A stretch of 64,000 nucleotides of DNA from Poa pratensis. Lineage: Eukaryota > Streptophyta > Magnoliopsida > Poales > Poaceae. Shown one piece after another: positions 10,263 to 20,845 of this stretch. Numbering within the stretch: position 1 is the first letter of the stretch; each line of letters opens with the position of its first letter. The position numbers were made by a program, and so were the translations under genes. The stretch spans positions 121,221,655 through 121,285,654 of the forward strand of contig CAMZMU010000063.1 of NCBI GenBank assembly GCA_947311845.1, in the 5' to 3' direction. The notes beneath the pieces were generated by a model. The model ran no database searches and was not told the origin of the DNA. It saw only the letters and a list, made by a program, of their open reading frames with translations.

Positions 10263-10590
10263 CCTTCTAGTGATGATCCTGCTGGTGAAGATGTCTGAGA
10301 GGAGCAAGATGGTGAAGATCACCACGGGGCTGGACCTCCTCAGCTATTGTTATGCAGAACGAACCATCGGGCCGTCGTCCATCGGTTCTTTACAAGGAAG
10401 AACACGTACCGATCTCTGTAACACTACAGCTAGGAGGGAAGAACGTAATCAGAACACACAGATATACATGCACAACACGAAATCTCTGAAATTTCAAGTT
10501 TGAGATGTCGTACAACTAGGTAATTAAGGTCTCAATCAATTATACACCAACGACCGAAAGGATTGCTAGCTTTATCAGCCAGCACCAGCC
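10263..10590 (+). pseudogene. Duplicated 3' end of the UPF0114-type gene
   Basis: Bases from about 10270 repeat the last exon of the gene at 3144-4530 (ATGATCCTGCTGGTGAAGAT, then KMVKITTGLDLLSY), after which the coding match breaks. The presumed 3' UTR also matches: cacgtaccgatctctgtaac, aaatctctgaaatttcaagt, aaggtctcaat and attgctagcttta occur in the same order near 4600-4780. Only the 3' portion is present, so this is a non-functional segmental duplicate. Confidence 0.85.
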
Positions 10591-11373
10591 GCGGCGGCAG
10601 GTCTGGCGAGGTCTGCAACGCGGCCTGCGGACGACCGGAAGCCGCAGAACAGTAGCTCGCAGCGCGCACTTTGGCCCAATGCGCATCAACAGGCCTCGCG
10701 ACGCCTAGCAACCGGCCGCCGCCGACATTGATCACGACCACGAAGTCATCGGTCAGCTCTGCGCTGAACTGAACCTCATCGAGCCTTCTGGGGAAAACAA
10801 TATCGCGCGAGAGGCCGGACAGCAGCGTGGTCACCAGCGGGAGATCGACCCGGACGCCGGTGATCGGGTTCACTACCCAGACTTCGTCGGTCTTCTTGTT
10901 TATGAGGACGAGAAGGCCCTGGGACGTACGCGCGAGGAACGTGCGGCCGTCGCGGCCGTTTAGCCCTCGGATTGTCATCCCGATCTGCTCGCCGGTGGCT
11001 ACGTTCTCGAAGAGGCTGTGGTGGTAGCGAGGCCGGGCGCCATGGCCTAGGACGTCCTTGAGCATGATCCATCGCGGGGGGTGGAACCGGCGGTCCAGGG
11101 CGTGGTCGCGGGGGTCGGCTGTGTAGTGCCGCCATGCGCTGCACGCGGCACGGAAGCGTACGTAGTCGGTGACGTCGGCGAAGAGCAGGCGGTCCGCGAT
11201 CAGCATCGTCGGCCCGCACCCCAGTCTCCCCCAGTCCCGCCTGCATATGCGGACACGGACGAGATGTACAGGATGAACCATGCGGCCAGGCATCATATCG
11301 TCGACGGCTCTACCGCGAAGCATGATCCAACGCCGACGCGGGCGCGCTTCGCGCGGCGCCGGGATGCCTTTTA
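10590..11373 (-). pseudogene. DUF295-type F-box gene, truncated and split by a copia element
   Basis: The minus-strand frame holds an F-box-like segment (DWGRLG...MLIADRLLFADVTDYVRFRAACSAWR), then FHPPRWIML and repeats typical of the plant DUF295 family (TSQGLLVLINKKTDEVWVVNPITG, DDFVVVINVGGG). Members are usually 350-420 residues; here the 3' part is missing. The open frame stops at 10532, after running into the duplicated UPF0114 DNA. The 5' side is interrupted at 11373 by the LTR of the copia element (TTTTA duplication). The short 5' remainder lies beyond the element near 16589-16640, where the minus strand has an ATG and a Ser/Pro-rich start, not in the same frame. The methionine-started open frame reaching 11569 takes its first ~65 residues from the LTR. 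Confidence 0.75.
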
Positions 11374-11883
11374 TGTTGTTTTTGGGTGTTCCAAATTCCA
11401 GCGGTAGTACCGCTGGGTTAAGCGGTACTACCGCTAGGGAGCTGCCGCCACCGTTACCGCCTCCGCTACCGCCAGAATGGCCGTCTGACGCGTTAGTCCG
11501 GTACCGACTGGTACCGCTGGCGGTACCGCCGCCGGTACCGCTGAGGTGGGAAGAGACGAACCAGCCCACCCCAGCGGTAGTACCGCTGGGTTAAGCGGTA
11601 CTACCGCCGAGGTGGGATTGTTTCCGGGGATTCCGGGTTGGACTGCAGCCGACCTAGGGTTTGATGTTTCTATTTATTCCTCTTGTAAGCCGCCGTTTTG
11701 GGGTAAGCCACACATTGTAAACCCACGGCGTTTGTAACCTCACCCGATATAGTGAAGTATTGCTGGCTGGCGCCCGTGGTTTTTTCCTCTCCTTTGTTTG
11801 GAGAGGTTTTCCACGTTAAATCTCGTGTCCCCTTTGGTTTGATCGTTCCGCTCTTCGTCGTTTCTTTGCTATCGTTTACAACA
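11374..11883 (+). repeat. 5' LTR of the copia element
   Basis: 510 bp, TGTTGTTTTTGGG ... GTTTACAACA. Each LTR carries two blocks (in this one near 11398-11437 and 11571-11610) where AGCGGTAGTACCGCT is followed after GGGTTA by its exact reverse complement AGCGGTACTACCGCT. Between them lies a GC-rich CGGTACCG-rich segment. Confidence 0.92.
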
Positions 11884-11885
11884 AG

Positions 11886-11899
11886 TGGTATCAGAGCCC
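11886..11899 (+). promoter_or_regulatory. Primer binding site of the copia element
   Basis: TGGTATCAGAGC follows the 5' LTR after a two-base gap (ag), matching the 3' end complement of initiator-methionine tRNA, the usual primer of plant copia elements. Confidence 0.9.
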
Positions 11900-11932
11900 T
11901 GTTTCAGATCTGTTTTCAGATTAGGGTTTTGG

Positions 11933-14900
11933 ATGGCATCGATGAAGTTCGATCTACCGGCGCTGGACTACAAGACGAGATTTTCGCTGTGGCAGGTCAA
12001 GATGCGTGCGATCCTCGCACAGTCCAATGATCTTGACGAGGCGCTGGAGAAATTCGGCGACAAGGATGCGGCGGCATGGACCGCCGATGAGAAGCGGAAA
12101 GACCGTAAGGCTTTATCGCTTATTCAACTTCATCTATCTAATGATATTCTGCAAGAAGTACTCCAGGAGAAAACCGCAGCGGCACTGTGGGCTAAGCTGG
12201 AGTCGATCTGCATGTCCAAAGATCTCACCAGCAAGATGCATGTGAAGATGAAGTTGTTCACGCACAAGTTGCAAGAAGGTGGTTCGGTAATGAATCACTT
12301 ATCGATCTTTAAGGAGATCGTTTCTGACCTAGTGTCGATGGAGGTAAAGTACGATGATGAAGATCTAGCACTTTTACTTCTATGCTCGCTGCCAAATTCC
12401 TTTGCAAATTTTCGTGATACCATACTGTTAAGCCGTGATGAACTAACCACCGCGGAAGTATATGAGGCCCTGCTTGCCAGGGAAAAGATGAAAGGTATGG
12501 TACAGAAAGAGGAGTCGTCGTCCTCCAAGGGCGATGCTTTGCAGGTCCGAGGGAGGCCTGAGCAGCGAGATAACCACTACCACAACCAACAGAGACAAGA
12601 GCAAGGGTGACAGAAGTCGCTCAAAGTCTAAAGGCCGTGACAAGTTCTGCAGGTATTGTAAGAAATCTAATCATGTCATTGATGATTGTTGGAAGTTGCA
12701 GAACAAGGAGAAAAGAAAAGGTACTTACCAACCGAAAAATAATGAAGGTAAAGATACCGGTGAGGCTCTGTTGTTGATGGTAGTTCTGATGGCGAATGCC
12801 TAGCTGTTTTAGCTGCATGTGTTTCTCGTCAGGATGAATGGATTCTAGATACTGCATGTTCTTTTCATATTTGCTGTAACAAAGATTGGTTCAGTTCTTA
12901 TGAGTTAGTGCAGACTGGAGATTTCGTGCGTGTGGGGAACGACCAGCAATGCAACATTGTTGGCGTTGGTTCCGTTCAGGTCAAGACACATGACGGTATG
13001 ACACGCACGTTGACGGGAGTGAAACACATACCAACCATGGCAAGAAATTTGATCTCGCTCAGTACCCTTGACTGTGACGGGTACAAGTACAAAGGAGGAA
13101 ATAAACTCCTAAAGGTATCAAAAGGTTCTCTCATAGTTATGGTTGGTGATATGAATTCTGCTAAGTTATATGTTCTTAGAGGTAGCACGTTATCTGGTAC
13201 TGTTGCTGCTGTTTCTCATGATGACGCTAGTAAAACTAACCTTTGGCATAAGCGTCTTGGACATATGAGTGAACTTGGTATGGCAGAATTGATCAAGAGA
13301 GACTTGCTGCAAGGATGCAGTTTGGGTAAGATGCAGTTCTGTGAACACTGCATTTTCGGTAAGCACACAAGAGTTAAGTTTAATGCTTCTTTCACACCAC
13401 CAAAGGTACACTTGATTATGTACATGCTGATGTTTGGGGGCCATCTCGTAAGCCCTCTTATGGTGGTGCTCGTTATATGCTTACCATTATTGATGATTAC
13501 TCTAGAAGAGTTTGGCCTTATTTCATGAAAAATAAGGATGATGCGTTTGCTGCTTTTAAAGAGTGGAAAGCTATGATTGAAAGGCAAACAGAAAGGAAGG
13601 TGAAATTACTTCGTACTGACAATGGTGGCGAATTTTGTTCGAATGCCTTTAATGATTATTGCAGGAAAGAAGGCATTGTCAGGCACCTCACCATCCCGTA
13701 CACGCCTCAGCAGAATGGTGTAGCGGAGCGGATGAACAGGACCATCATCTCCAAGGCTCGCTGCATGATCTCCAACGCTCGCATGAGTAAGCGTTTTTGG
13801 GCTGAGGCGGCTGCCACCGCCTGCTACTTGATAAACAGGTCACCATCTATTCCCCTCGACAAGAAAACTCCCATTGAGGTATGGTCAGATTCTCCTGCTG
13901 ATTATTCACAACTTAAAGTTTTCGGCTGCACTGCTTATGCTCATGTTGATAATGGAAAGTTAGAGCCGAGAGCTATTAAGTGTGTGTTCATTGGTTATGG
14001 TTCGGGTGTAAAAGGATACAAGTTATGGAATCCCGAAACTAGCAAGGCATTTATGAGCAGGAGTGTTGTTTTCAATGAATCTGTTATGTACTTTGATAAG
14101 TTGTCCTCAGATGTTTTGCCAGATTTTTCTGAGGAGCAGGTTCGTGTCGAGGTGGAGCACTCTGTTGAAAATGAAAATGTCACTGTTGACAATGATGGTG
14201 CTGCTACTTCAGATGATTCTGATCCTGATTCTGCTGGTTCTGATGATTCTGTTTCTTCTGATTCTGATAATGATAATGTTCAGAACTCACCCCCTGTTTT
14301 GCAGCCACAACAGTCTATTGCTGCTCGTAGGAACAGGAGGAATTGTGGTCCTCGACCACGTTTAATTGAAGAGTGTAACATTGTTGATTATGCTCTGAGT
14401 TGTGCAGAACAGGTGGAGCACGGACATGAGCCGTCCACCTATACTGAAGCTATTGGTTCCGGTGACCGCGAGAAGTGGCTTGCTGCTATGCAAGAAGAAA
14501 TGCAGTCACTCGATAAGAATGGCACATGGGAAGTTGTGCGCTTGCCTAAGAAAAAGAAGGCAGTCCGCTGTAAGTGGATCTTCAAGAGAAAGGAGGGTTT
14601 ATCTCCTAGCGAGCCTCCGAGGTTTAAGGCAAGGTTAGTTGCAAAAGGCTTCAGTCAAATTCCAGGTGTGATTATAATGATGTTTTCTCTCCAGTTGTTA
14701 AGCATAGTTCAATTCGTACATTCTTTGGTATTGTTGCTATGCGTGATCTTGAGCTTGAGCAGTTAGATGTAAAGACTGCGTTTCTGCATGGAGAGTTGGA
14801 GGAGGAGATATACATGGACCAGCCAGAAGGGTTCATAGTGCCGGGTAAGGAGGATCTTGTGTGTAAGTTGAAAAGGTCCTTGTACGGTTTGAAACAATCT

Positions 14901-15983
14901 CCTCGTCAGTGGTATAAAAGGTTTGATTCTTTTATGTTGTCACATGGCTTTAAGAGGTCTGAATTTGATAGCTGTGTGTACATTAAGTTTGTTAATGGAT
15001 CACCTATATACCTGTTATTATATGTTGATGATATGTTGATTGCTGCCAAGAGCAAGAAAGATATCGCTGCTCTCAAGTCACAGTTGAGTAGCGAGTTTGA
15101 GATGAAGGATCTTGGTGCTGCTAAGAAAATTCTAGGTATGGAGATTACCCGTGACAGAAATTCTGGTTTGTTGTTTCTTAGTCAGCAAAATTACATTAAG
15201 AAAGTTCTTCATCGTTTTAACATGCATGATGCAAAGTCTGTTAGTACTCCTATTGCTCCTCACTTTAAATTGTCAGCTGAACAATGTCCTAGTACGGATG
15301 AGGATTTTGAGTACATGTCTAGAGTTCCATATTCTAGTGCTGTTGGTTCTTTAATGTATGCCATGGTTTGCTCACGTCCAGATTTATCATATGCTATGAG
15401 TTTGGTTAGTAGATATATGGCTAATCCTGGTAAAGAACATTGGAAGGCTGTTCAGTGGATTTTCAGGTACCTTCGTGGCACATCCAATGCTTGCCTCAAG
15501 TTCGGCAAGACTGATGAGGGACTCGTAGGCTATGTGGATTCAGATTTTGCTGCCGATTTGGATAAGAGGAGATCCCTCACAGGTTATGTGTTCACGCTTG
15601 GTGGTTGTGCCGTGAGTTGGAGGGCAACGTTGCAATCCGTTGTTGCCCAGTCTACCACTGAAGCAGAGTACATGGCTATTGCTGAAGCATGTAAAGAATC
15701 GGTTTGGCTGAAAGGTTTGTTTGCTGAGCTTTGTGGAGATGATACTTGCATTAACCTGTTTTGTGATAGTCAGAGTGCTATTTACCTTACCAAGGATCAG
15801 ATGTTCCATGAGAGAACAAAGCACATTGACGTCAAATACCATTATGTGCGTGATGTTGTTGCAAAAGGTAAACTGAAGGTATGCAAGATAAGTACTCATG
15901 ATAATCCTGCTGATATGATGACAAAGCCAGTTCCTGTTACTAAGTTCGAGCTTTGCTCGGGCTTAGTTGGTATCACTGTCTAG
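11933..15983 (+). pseudogene. Copia gag-pol, all domains present but frame-broken
   Basis: The start MASMKFDLPALDYK opens a UBN2-type Gag (11933-about 12610). A CCHC knuckle follows in another frame (CRYCKKSNHVIDDC, near 12650). Next come the protease (WILDTACSFH near 12838; usual D-S/T-G/A), the GAG-pre-integrase segment (LWHKRLGHMSE near 13240), the integrase core (DNGGEFCS, IPYTPQQNGVAERMNR), the RT ([20 protein letters not shown] with intact YVDD) and RNase H ([31 protein letters not shown]) to the stop at 15981-15983. At least four frame breaks are seen, near 12600, 12790, 13410 and 14670. The last is explained by loss of one base in a T run before DYNDVFSP. Catalytic residues are otherwise present. 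Confidence 0.88.
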
Positions 15984-16080
15984 CCCAAGAGGCTATTTGG
16001 CGCCGAAGGTGTTTGTTCTTTGTTGTTTCAGGGTGAAGTTCTCTTTTATGCTACAAGATGGAATTTGTCTCAAGGTGGAG

Positions 16081-16588
16081 TGTTGTTTTTTGGTGTTCCA
16101 AATTCCAGCGGTAGTACCGCTGGGTTAAGCGGTACTACCGCTAGGAGCTGCCGCCACCGCTACCGCCTCCGCTACCGCCAGAATGGCCGTCTGACGCGTT
16201 GTCCGGTACCGACTGGTACCGCTGGCGGTACCGCCGCCGGTACCGCTGAGGTGGGAAGAGACGAACCAGCCCACCCCAGCGGTAGTACCGCTGGGTTAAG
16301 CGGTACTACCGCCGAGGTGGGATTGTTTCCGGGATTCCGGGTTGGACTGCAGCCGACCTAGGGTTTGATGTTTCTGTTTATTCCTCTTGTAAGCCGCCGT
16401 TTTGGGGTAAGCCACACATTGTAAACCCACGGCGTTTGTAACCTCACCCGATATAGTGAAGTATTGCTAGCTGGCGCCCGTGGTTTTTTCCTCTCCTTTG
16501 TTTGGAGAGGTTTTCCACGTTAAATCTCGTGTCCCCTTTGGTTTGATCGTTCCGCTCTTCGTCGTTTCTTTGCTATCCGTTTACAACA
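16081..16588 (+). repeat. 3' LTR of the copia element
   Basis: 508 bp, nearly identical to 11374-11883, with the same paired AGCGGTAGTACCGCT / AGCGGTACTACCGCT hairpin arms. Followed directly by the target duplication TTTTA. Confidence 0.92.
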
Positions 16589-17130
16589 TTTTAGTCACTT
16601 CGTCCGGCGGGCTGCTGGATGATGTCGATACCATGTCCGGCCAGAACGCTGGACCTAGCCGCCTGCATCGGGGAATTTGAGCTGCAGTACTGAACGTAAA
16701 CAACGGATAGATGGAACTATTGCTGGAATACAAGGAAGCTGCCCTGGGGCCTGGGCCTTAGGTAGGCTCCAAAAAACTGTTTTAAACCGTCGACAGAAGA
16801 GATCTTGCCATTCTGTTTTTTTTTTTTGGTGCGGGGGAGCCACTTTCTAGCCATCTAATAACTGAAAGCAAACGATGTGTGTTCTACAGCAAATGATTTG
16901 TTTCCGATGAATACATTTACCTTTGGAGCGAGCATGCATCGAGCATGAACTGGACTAAAAAGCGACCAGCGACGTATGCGATATCCAACCGGGCTTCATG
17001 CCCCTTTCCATTTTATTAGAACGGAAAGACCACCACACAGTGTTTTACAGCCAGCAAAAGGTTCAGGGAAAAGGAAGCAAGGGGCAAAGGGAAACGGAAG
17101 CGAGTTGGGGCACTATCAGGAGGACTGAGC
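16589..17130. other. Flank of the copia insertion, then intergenic DNA
   Basis: The first ~50 bp are likely the separated 5' piece of the DUF295 gene (minus strand). The remainder has no recognisable gene; a T run lies at about 16819-16829. Confidence 0.45.
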
Positions 17131-17670
17131 TTCGGTGACTTGTAGACTGGGCCTTTCATTATTGATCCAACGGACACGAACAATCAAAGGCAAAATCCAA
17201 CAGAGGGGCTCCTGTGTACAGAGGCAGAGCGAGGGGATTTTTCGCGGGACGGGGCCAATTTCTCCCGCGCGGCGCGACGGAGGCGAAATTCGATGCGGGA
17301 GCGCCACCGCGGAGCTCGGGCTGAGTGGCGCAAGTAGAGGCGGAGCTCTTCGTCATCGCAGCGGCGCCATCCTTGATCGGGATTCGACCGGTTCCTCTCC
17401 CACCGCGCCGCCGTCGCCGGCGGCTTCGACCCTGTTCCCCCTGCGTCCAGGCCCTACCGTCGTCGAAGTTGTCCCTGCTCCGCCGCTGGGGAAGCTGGAG
17501 AAGATACGACCAAATATTCAGGCCGTTTCAATCAGCCGAGGTAATTCGTTTTCTTAATTGAAGATGAATCTGAACTTGGTGCTGTGCGTGTGTAGATTGT
17601 GGAATTGTACTGAACCTATCAGTTCACTAAAATATTCAGTACACCAATTTGTAAAACTATACTGAACCTG
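17131..17670 (+). other. GC-rich leader and possible intron upstream of the FAR1-related gene
   Basis: Bases 17230-17540 are GC-rich with a donor-like GAG|GTAATT near 17540, resembling a first exon or 5' leader. The sequence then turns AT-rich. A phrase (gaacttggtgctgtgcgtgtgt) is repeated with changes about 90 bp later (gaacctggtgatgtgcgtgtgt), a local duplication straddling the start of the next open frame. No protein domain can be assigned. Confidence 0.35.
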
Positions 17671-18917
17671 GTGATGTGCGTGTGTGATAAGCAAACTTGG
17701 TTAGATTATATCTACAAAGTAAAAGAAAAATGGGCTGAATGTTTTATGAGAGATATCTTCAGTTTGGGAGTGAGAAGCACACAACTAAGTGAGAGCTTCA
17801 ACAATTCATTGAAGAACCACTTGAAATCTGATTTTCATATTATCAGATTTTTGAAGCATTTTGAAAGGACACTCGAAGTAAAAAGAAATAAGGAGTTGGA
17901 ATCTGAATTTGAAGCAAGGAAAAATATACCAAGAATCAAGATGAGCACTCCTATGTTGGTACAAGCAAGCAAAGTGTACACTCCAGTTATTTTTGAAGCT
18001 TTCCAAAGTGAGTATGAAAGATCCATGGCTGCATGCACTAAAGTATTGGATGGAAACAAATATGTTGTTGCTATTGGTAGTTTGCATGGCGATTTATCTT
18101 TTGAGGATGAGCGCCTAGTGATAGGTGATCCTCTAAACCAAACAGCAACATGTTCTTGTCAAATGTTTGAAATGGCAGGAGTATTGTGTGGACATGGACT
18201 AAAAGTTCTAGATATGATGAACATAAAGACATTGCCGATGCATTATATCTTGAAGAGATGGACTAGAGAAGCACGTCAAGGGAGTATATTGGACAAGCAA
18301 GGAAGAAATGTGGTAGAAAATCCAAAACTGGAAGCTATGCTTCGGTACCAGGAACTATCTCATAAATTTCATACTATGGCACATAAAGTGGCCTACTCTA
18401 CAGAATGTTGTTTGTTCTTGGAAAACACACTTGATTCCATTGGCCCAAAGCTGGAAGATATGCTAAATTCATCTACTAGTGCTATGAACGAACCAAGCAA
18501 TGAGAAGGAAAATGCTGACCCAAACGTGGAGCAAACAGATGACTTGCTTAGAGTTGCGCGACTGAAGAAAAAAGAAGTGCAATCCAAATATTTGAAGAGA
18601 AACAAAACTTGGATTGATAGGTTGCGCAAGGGCAAGCGCAAGGCAACTAAGCCTGCTGTTTCTACCAAAAAAGGATCAAAGGTATGTTCTAATCTAAACA
18701 TAACACATCCATTTATAAACTAATTCGCTGAACTTTCATTTGACAGAAACAAAAGAAAAAAGATGATCCACAACCTCAAGTAGAAGCAGAAGATGACGGC
18801 CACAAGAAAGAAGCTGCTGTAGAAAGTAAACAGTACGATGTCATCGAGAGTTTTACCCAACTCCTCACAGCTCCTCCTACTTGTGATGTTGGTCTTTATG
18901 GTGGAAATCTGTTCTAG
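17671..18917 (+). pseudogene. FAR1-related (FHY3/FAR1, MULE transposase-derived) gene, C-terminal half
   Basis: From about 17685 the frame reads KEKWAECFMRDIFSLGVRST, then QLSESFNNSLK, ending the MULE-transposase-like domain. It continues with ELESEFEARKNIPRIK, VYTPVIFEAFQSEYERS and a SWIM zinc finger (CSCQMFEMAGVLCGHGLKVL, C-x-C...C-x-H) near residues 160-180, then YILKRWTREAR and a Lys-rich tail. Exon 1 ends at 18681 (AAG|GTATG). A second exon, 18747-18917, ends GLYGGNLF-stop, and the splice is in phase. FAR1 proteins are nuclear transcription factors derived from Mutator transposases. The N-terminal FAR1 DNA-binding domain and most of the transposase core are absent, so this is probably a truncated copy; a functional short protein cannot be excluded. 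Confidence 0.72.
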
Positions 18918-19150
18918 TGTATGTATGTTGGCTACATGGTACTTTAGGAGCTAACTAAATCTTTTGGATGTATTTTGGGGGTAATTATAGTTTGATGAGG
19001 CCAAATTGTACAAGTGGTATGGCCTACATGTATGGCCTTCGGTGCGTAACCATTTATAAAGATCTTGATGGGGTTACATTGGTCGTTGCGCCTAATATTT
19101 CGTAGATGTATTTGTCGTAGTGTGTGCTGCGGGCTGCGCCCGTTTAAAGG
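18918..19150. other. 3' flank of the FAR1-related copy
   Basis: Non-coding; the phrase tggcctacatgtatggcct forms a small imperfect palindrome near 19020. No further gene. Confidence 0.4.
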
Positions 19151-19189
19151 CAGGGCATCGGTACACCAGAAGGTAGTACAATAGAGGTG

Positions 19190-19600
19190 TTTATGGCTGT
19201 GCATCGTAAGGCAACACACCAGTGCAGCGGAAGGCAGTGCAAAAACGACACTCAGAGCAGAACAAGACGGCATTGCAAAACATGCACTCAGAGCAGAACA
19301 TCGAAGGCAATGCAAAACTGCACTCATGGCAGAACACGGAACGCAGTACAAAACCTGCACCAGGGCAGTACATGGTTGGCGGTGCAAAACATTTACTCGG
19401 GGCAGAACATTGGTATAATAAAACGAAGTGCAAAATAGACGCTCGAAGCAGGACATCAAAGCACAGCAAGGCAAGACATAACATGCACTCGAGGCAGTAC
19501 ATAACATGCATTTCGCGCAGTGCAACCAAAAACAGTGCAGGAAATATCCATTACACTGCAAACCCGAAGGCAGTGCAACCTATATGATGTAGGCAGTGCA
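19190..19600. repeat. Degenerate minisatellite, GCAGTGCAAAAC-type units
   Basis: About ten irregular units of some 35-45 bp carry GGCAGTGCAAAAC, TGCACTC and GAGCAGAACAT in turn. Examples are near 19232, 19258, 19300, 19340 and 19378. The open frames across it on both strands are low-complexity readings of the repeat. It lies 270 bp downstream of a transposase-derived gene, so subterminal repeats of a DNA transposon are possible. Confidence 0.65.
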
Positions 19601-19629
19601 CACAAAAGGTTTGTCGAAACATATGAACA

Positions 19630-19903
19630 TTGGATCTAGTTTTGAAGATCTTGACGCGACTAGTCCATTCCCGAAAACGGATCATAATTTGGATACTCGG
19701 TTTGGGAGATATTTTACTTTTCGTATTCAAATCTAAAAGAGAAAAGGAAATAGAAACCAGGAACACACCTGGGACAGCCACGTGGTGTGCAGGGAACCAC
19801 CCGCGCGGGACTTCTCAGCCAGGACTAGCGAGCGAGGCAGCTCCACGTGCAGCTCGTGGACGGATGCGAGCCGTGCGCCCTAGACGCGCGCGCGTTTTCT
19901 AGT
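19630..19903. other. Intergenic DNA ending in a GC-rich block
   Basis: Contains a GC-rich stretch (about 19780-19900) ending cgcgcgcgttttctagta, exactly where LINE homology begins. No gene seen. Confidence 0.4.
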
Positions 19904-20845
19904 ATTTTCAACTTCTGATAAAGGGACTTGGTAGAGAACACCTAGACTCCTCTAGAGACCAAGACACACTATGCGCTCTTCCGAAGGCTCAACATCTTCA
20001 ATCTCCTGCACCAAGAATAGCCATTGATCACTTTCCACTACCCAAAACACCTCGTAAAGTGCAAGTTCCATCATGTCCCTATGTGAACCTGGCTAATCAG
20101 AGCCTTTGAACTTGAGGAGATAGCAAAGAAGTTTGGGAACCTAACACTCAGGGGACCCATACAGTCCAGTGATTAGTCCAGAACCTGATCGAGTTACCAT
20201 TGCCCAGCAAAAACTTGGCACCCAGCCGGAAGTCCTCCTTAACTTAATGGATACCATGCCAAAACTGTGAACCCCCCACCGGGGTAAAGCCAAATATGTC
20301 AACGGCTCCAGGGTATTTATGCCTAAGTAGCCTCGCCTAGAGGCCGTTCTCATCCTCCTCTGAGAAGATACGCCCAATCCATTTAGCGATAAGAGCTCTG
20401 TTGAGAAATTTGAAGTTTACCACTCCTTGCCCCCATTGTCTTCTAGGTTTACAGATGTCAGGCCACTTCGCCATATGATACTTGCGCTTATTGCCTTTCC
20501 CTTCCCAATAAAATTTGTTTCGGTGCTTATCAAAGCGGCGTGCGTTCCATCTGGAAGCATAAACAACCCCATGGCGAGGATTGGGATATTTGTAAGAGAG
20601 CACTAAAATCAATCTTAGAGTAGAGGACATGAATTTCCCTTACCTAGGCTCTGTACAAAAGCCCACCACTGGTTCTAGGTCACCCATTTTCAGTTTCCGG
20701 TCTGCTATGGTCAAACCGAGATATGTAAAGTGGAAGGATCCTTCCTGACAGTTTAGGATGTTAGCCACTCTGGCTTGCTCCCCCTCCGCTCCACCCATAT
20801 CTATGATCACACTTTTTGTAGAAATTGATCTTCATACCTAACATC
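19904..20845 (-). pseudogene. LINE (non-LTR) reverse transcriptase, C-terminal remnant
   Basis: The minus strand reads, with frame breaks and stops, GMKINFYK near 20830, then ADRKLKMGDLEP. Next are FYWEGKGNKRKYHMAKW, KPRRQWGQGVVNFKFLNRAL and IAKWIGRIFSEE (20337-20530). Further on are GAKFLLGNGNSIRFWTNHW (about 20170-20230) and WSLEESRCSLPSPFI-like sequence near 19930. This order (GLKINF, YLG, KW..VC.PK..GGLG..NL...N.ALL.KW, GNG..I.FW.D.W) is the RT-to-zf-RVT part of plant L1-type LINEs. The 5' half and the 3' end are missing. Confidence 0.78.

Larger units (their letters stand above)
11374..16588 (+). mobile_element. Complete Ty1/copia LTR retrotransposon, 5.2 kb
   Basis: Two LTRs (11374-11883 and 16081-16588), TG...CA ends, a 5-bp target duplication TTTTA (11369-11373 and 16589-16593), a primer binding site TGGTATCAGAGC just after the first LTR and the purine-rich AAGGTGGAG just before the second. 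The internal region encodes Gag-protease-integrase-RT-RNase H in copia order. The LTRs differ by about four substitutions and four single-base indels over ~508 bp, indicating a recent insertion; at a commonly used grass rate of 1.3e-8 per site per year that is of the order of 0.3 million years. It inserted near the 5' end of a DUF295 F-box gene. Confidence 0.93.

Noticed and set aside
10532..11569. 345-codon minus-strand open frame as a complete gene
   Set aside because: Its first ~65 residues are the antisense of the copia LTR and its last residues come from the duplicated UPF0114 3' flank; only the middle is DUF295.
19191..19587. Cys-rich and Gln/Asn-rich small proteins over 19.2-19.6 kb
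   Set aside because: They are translations of the minisatellite on both strands, not genes.
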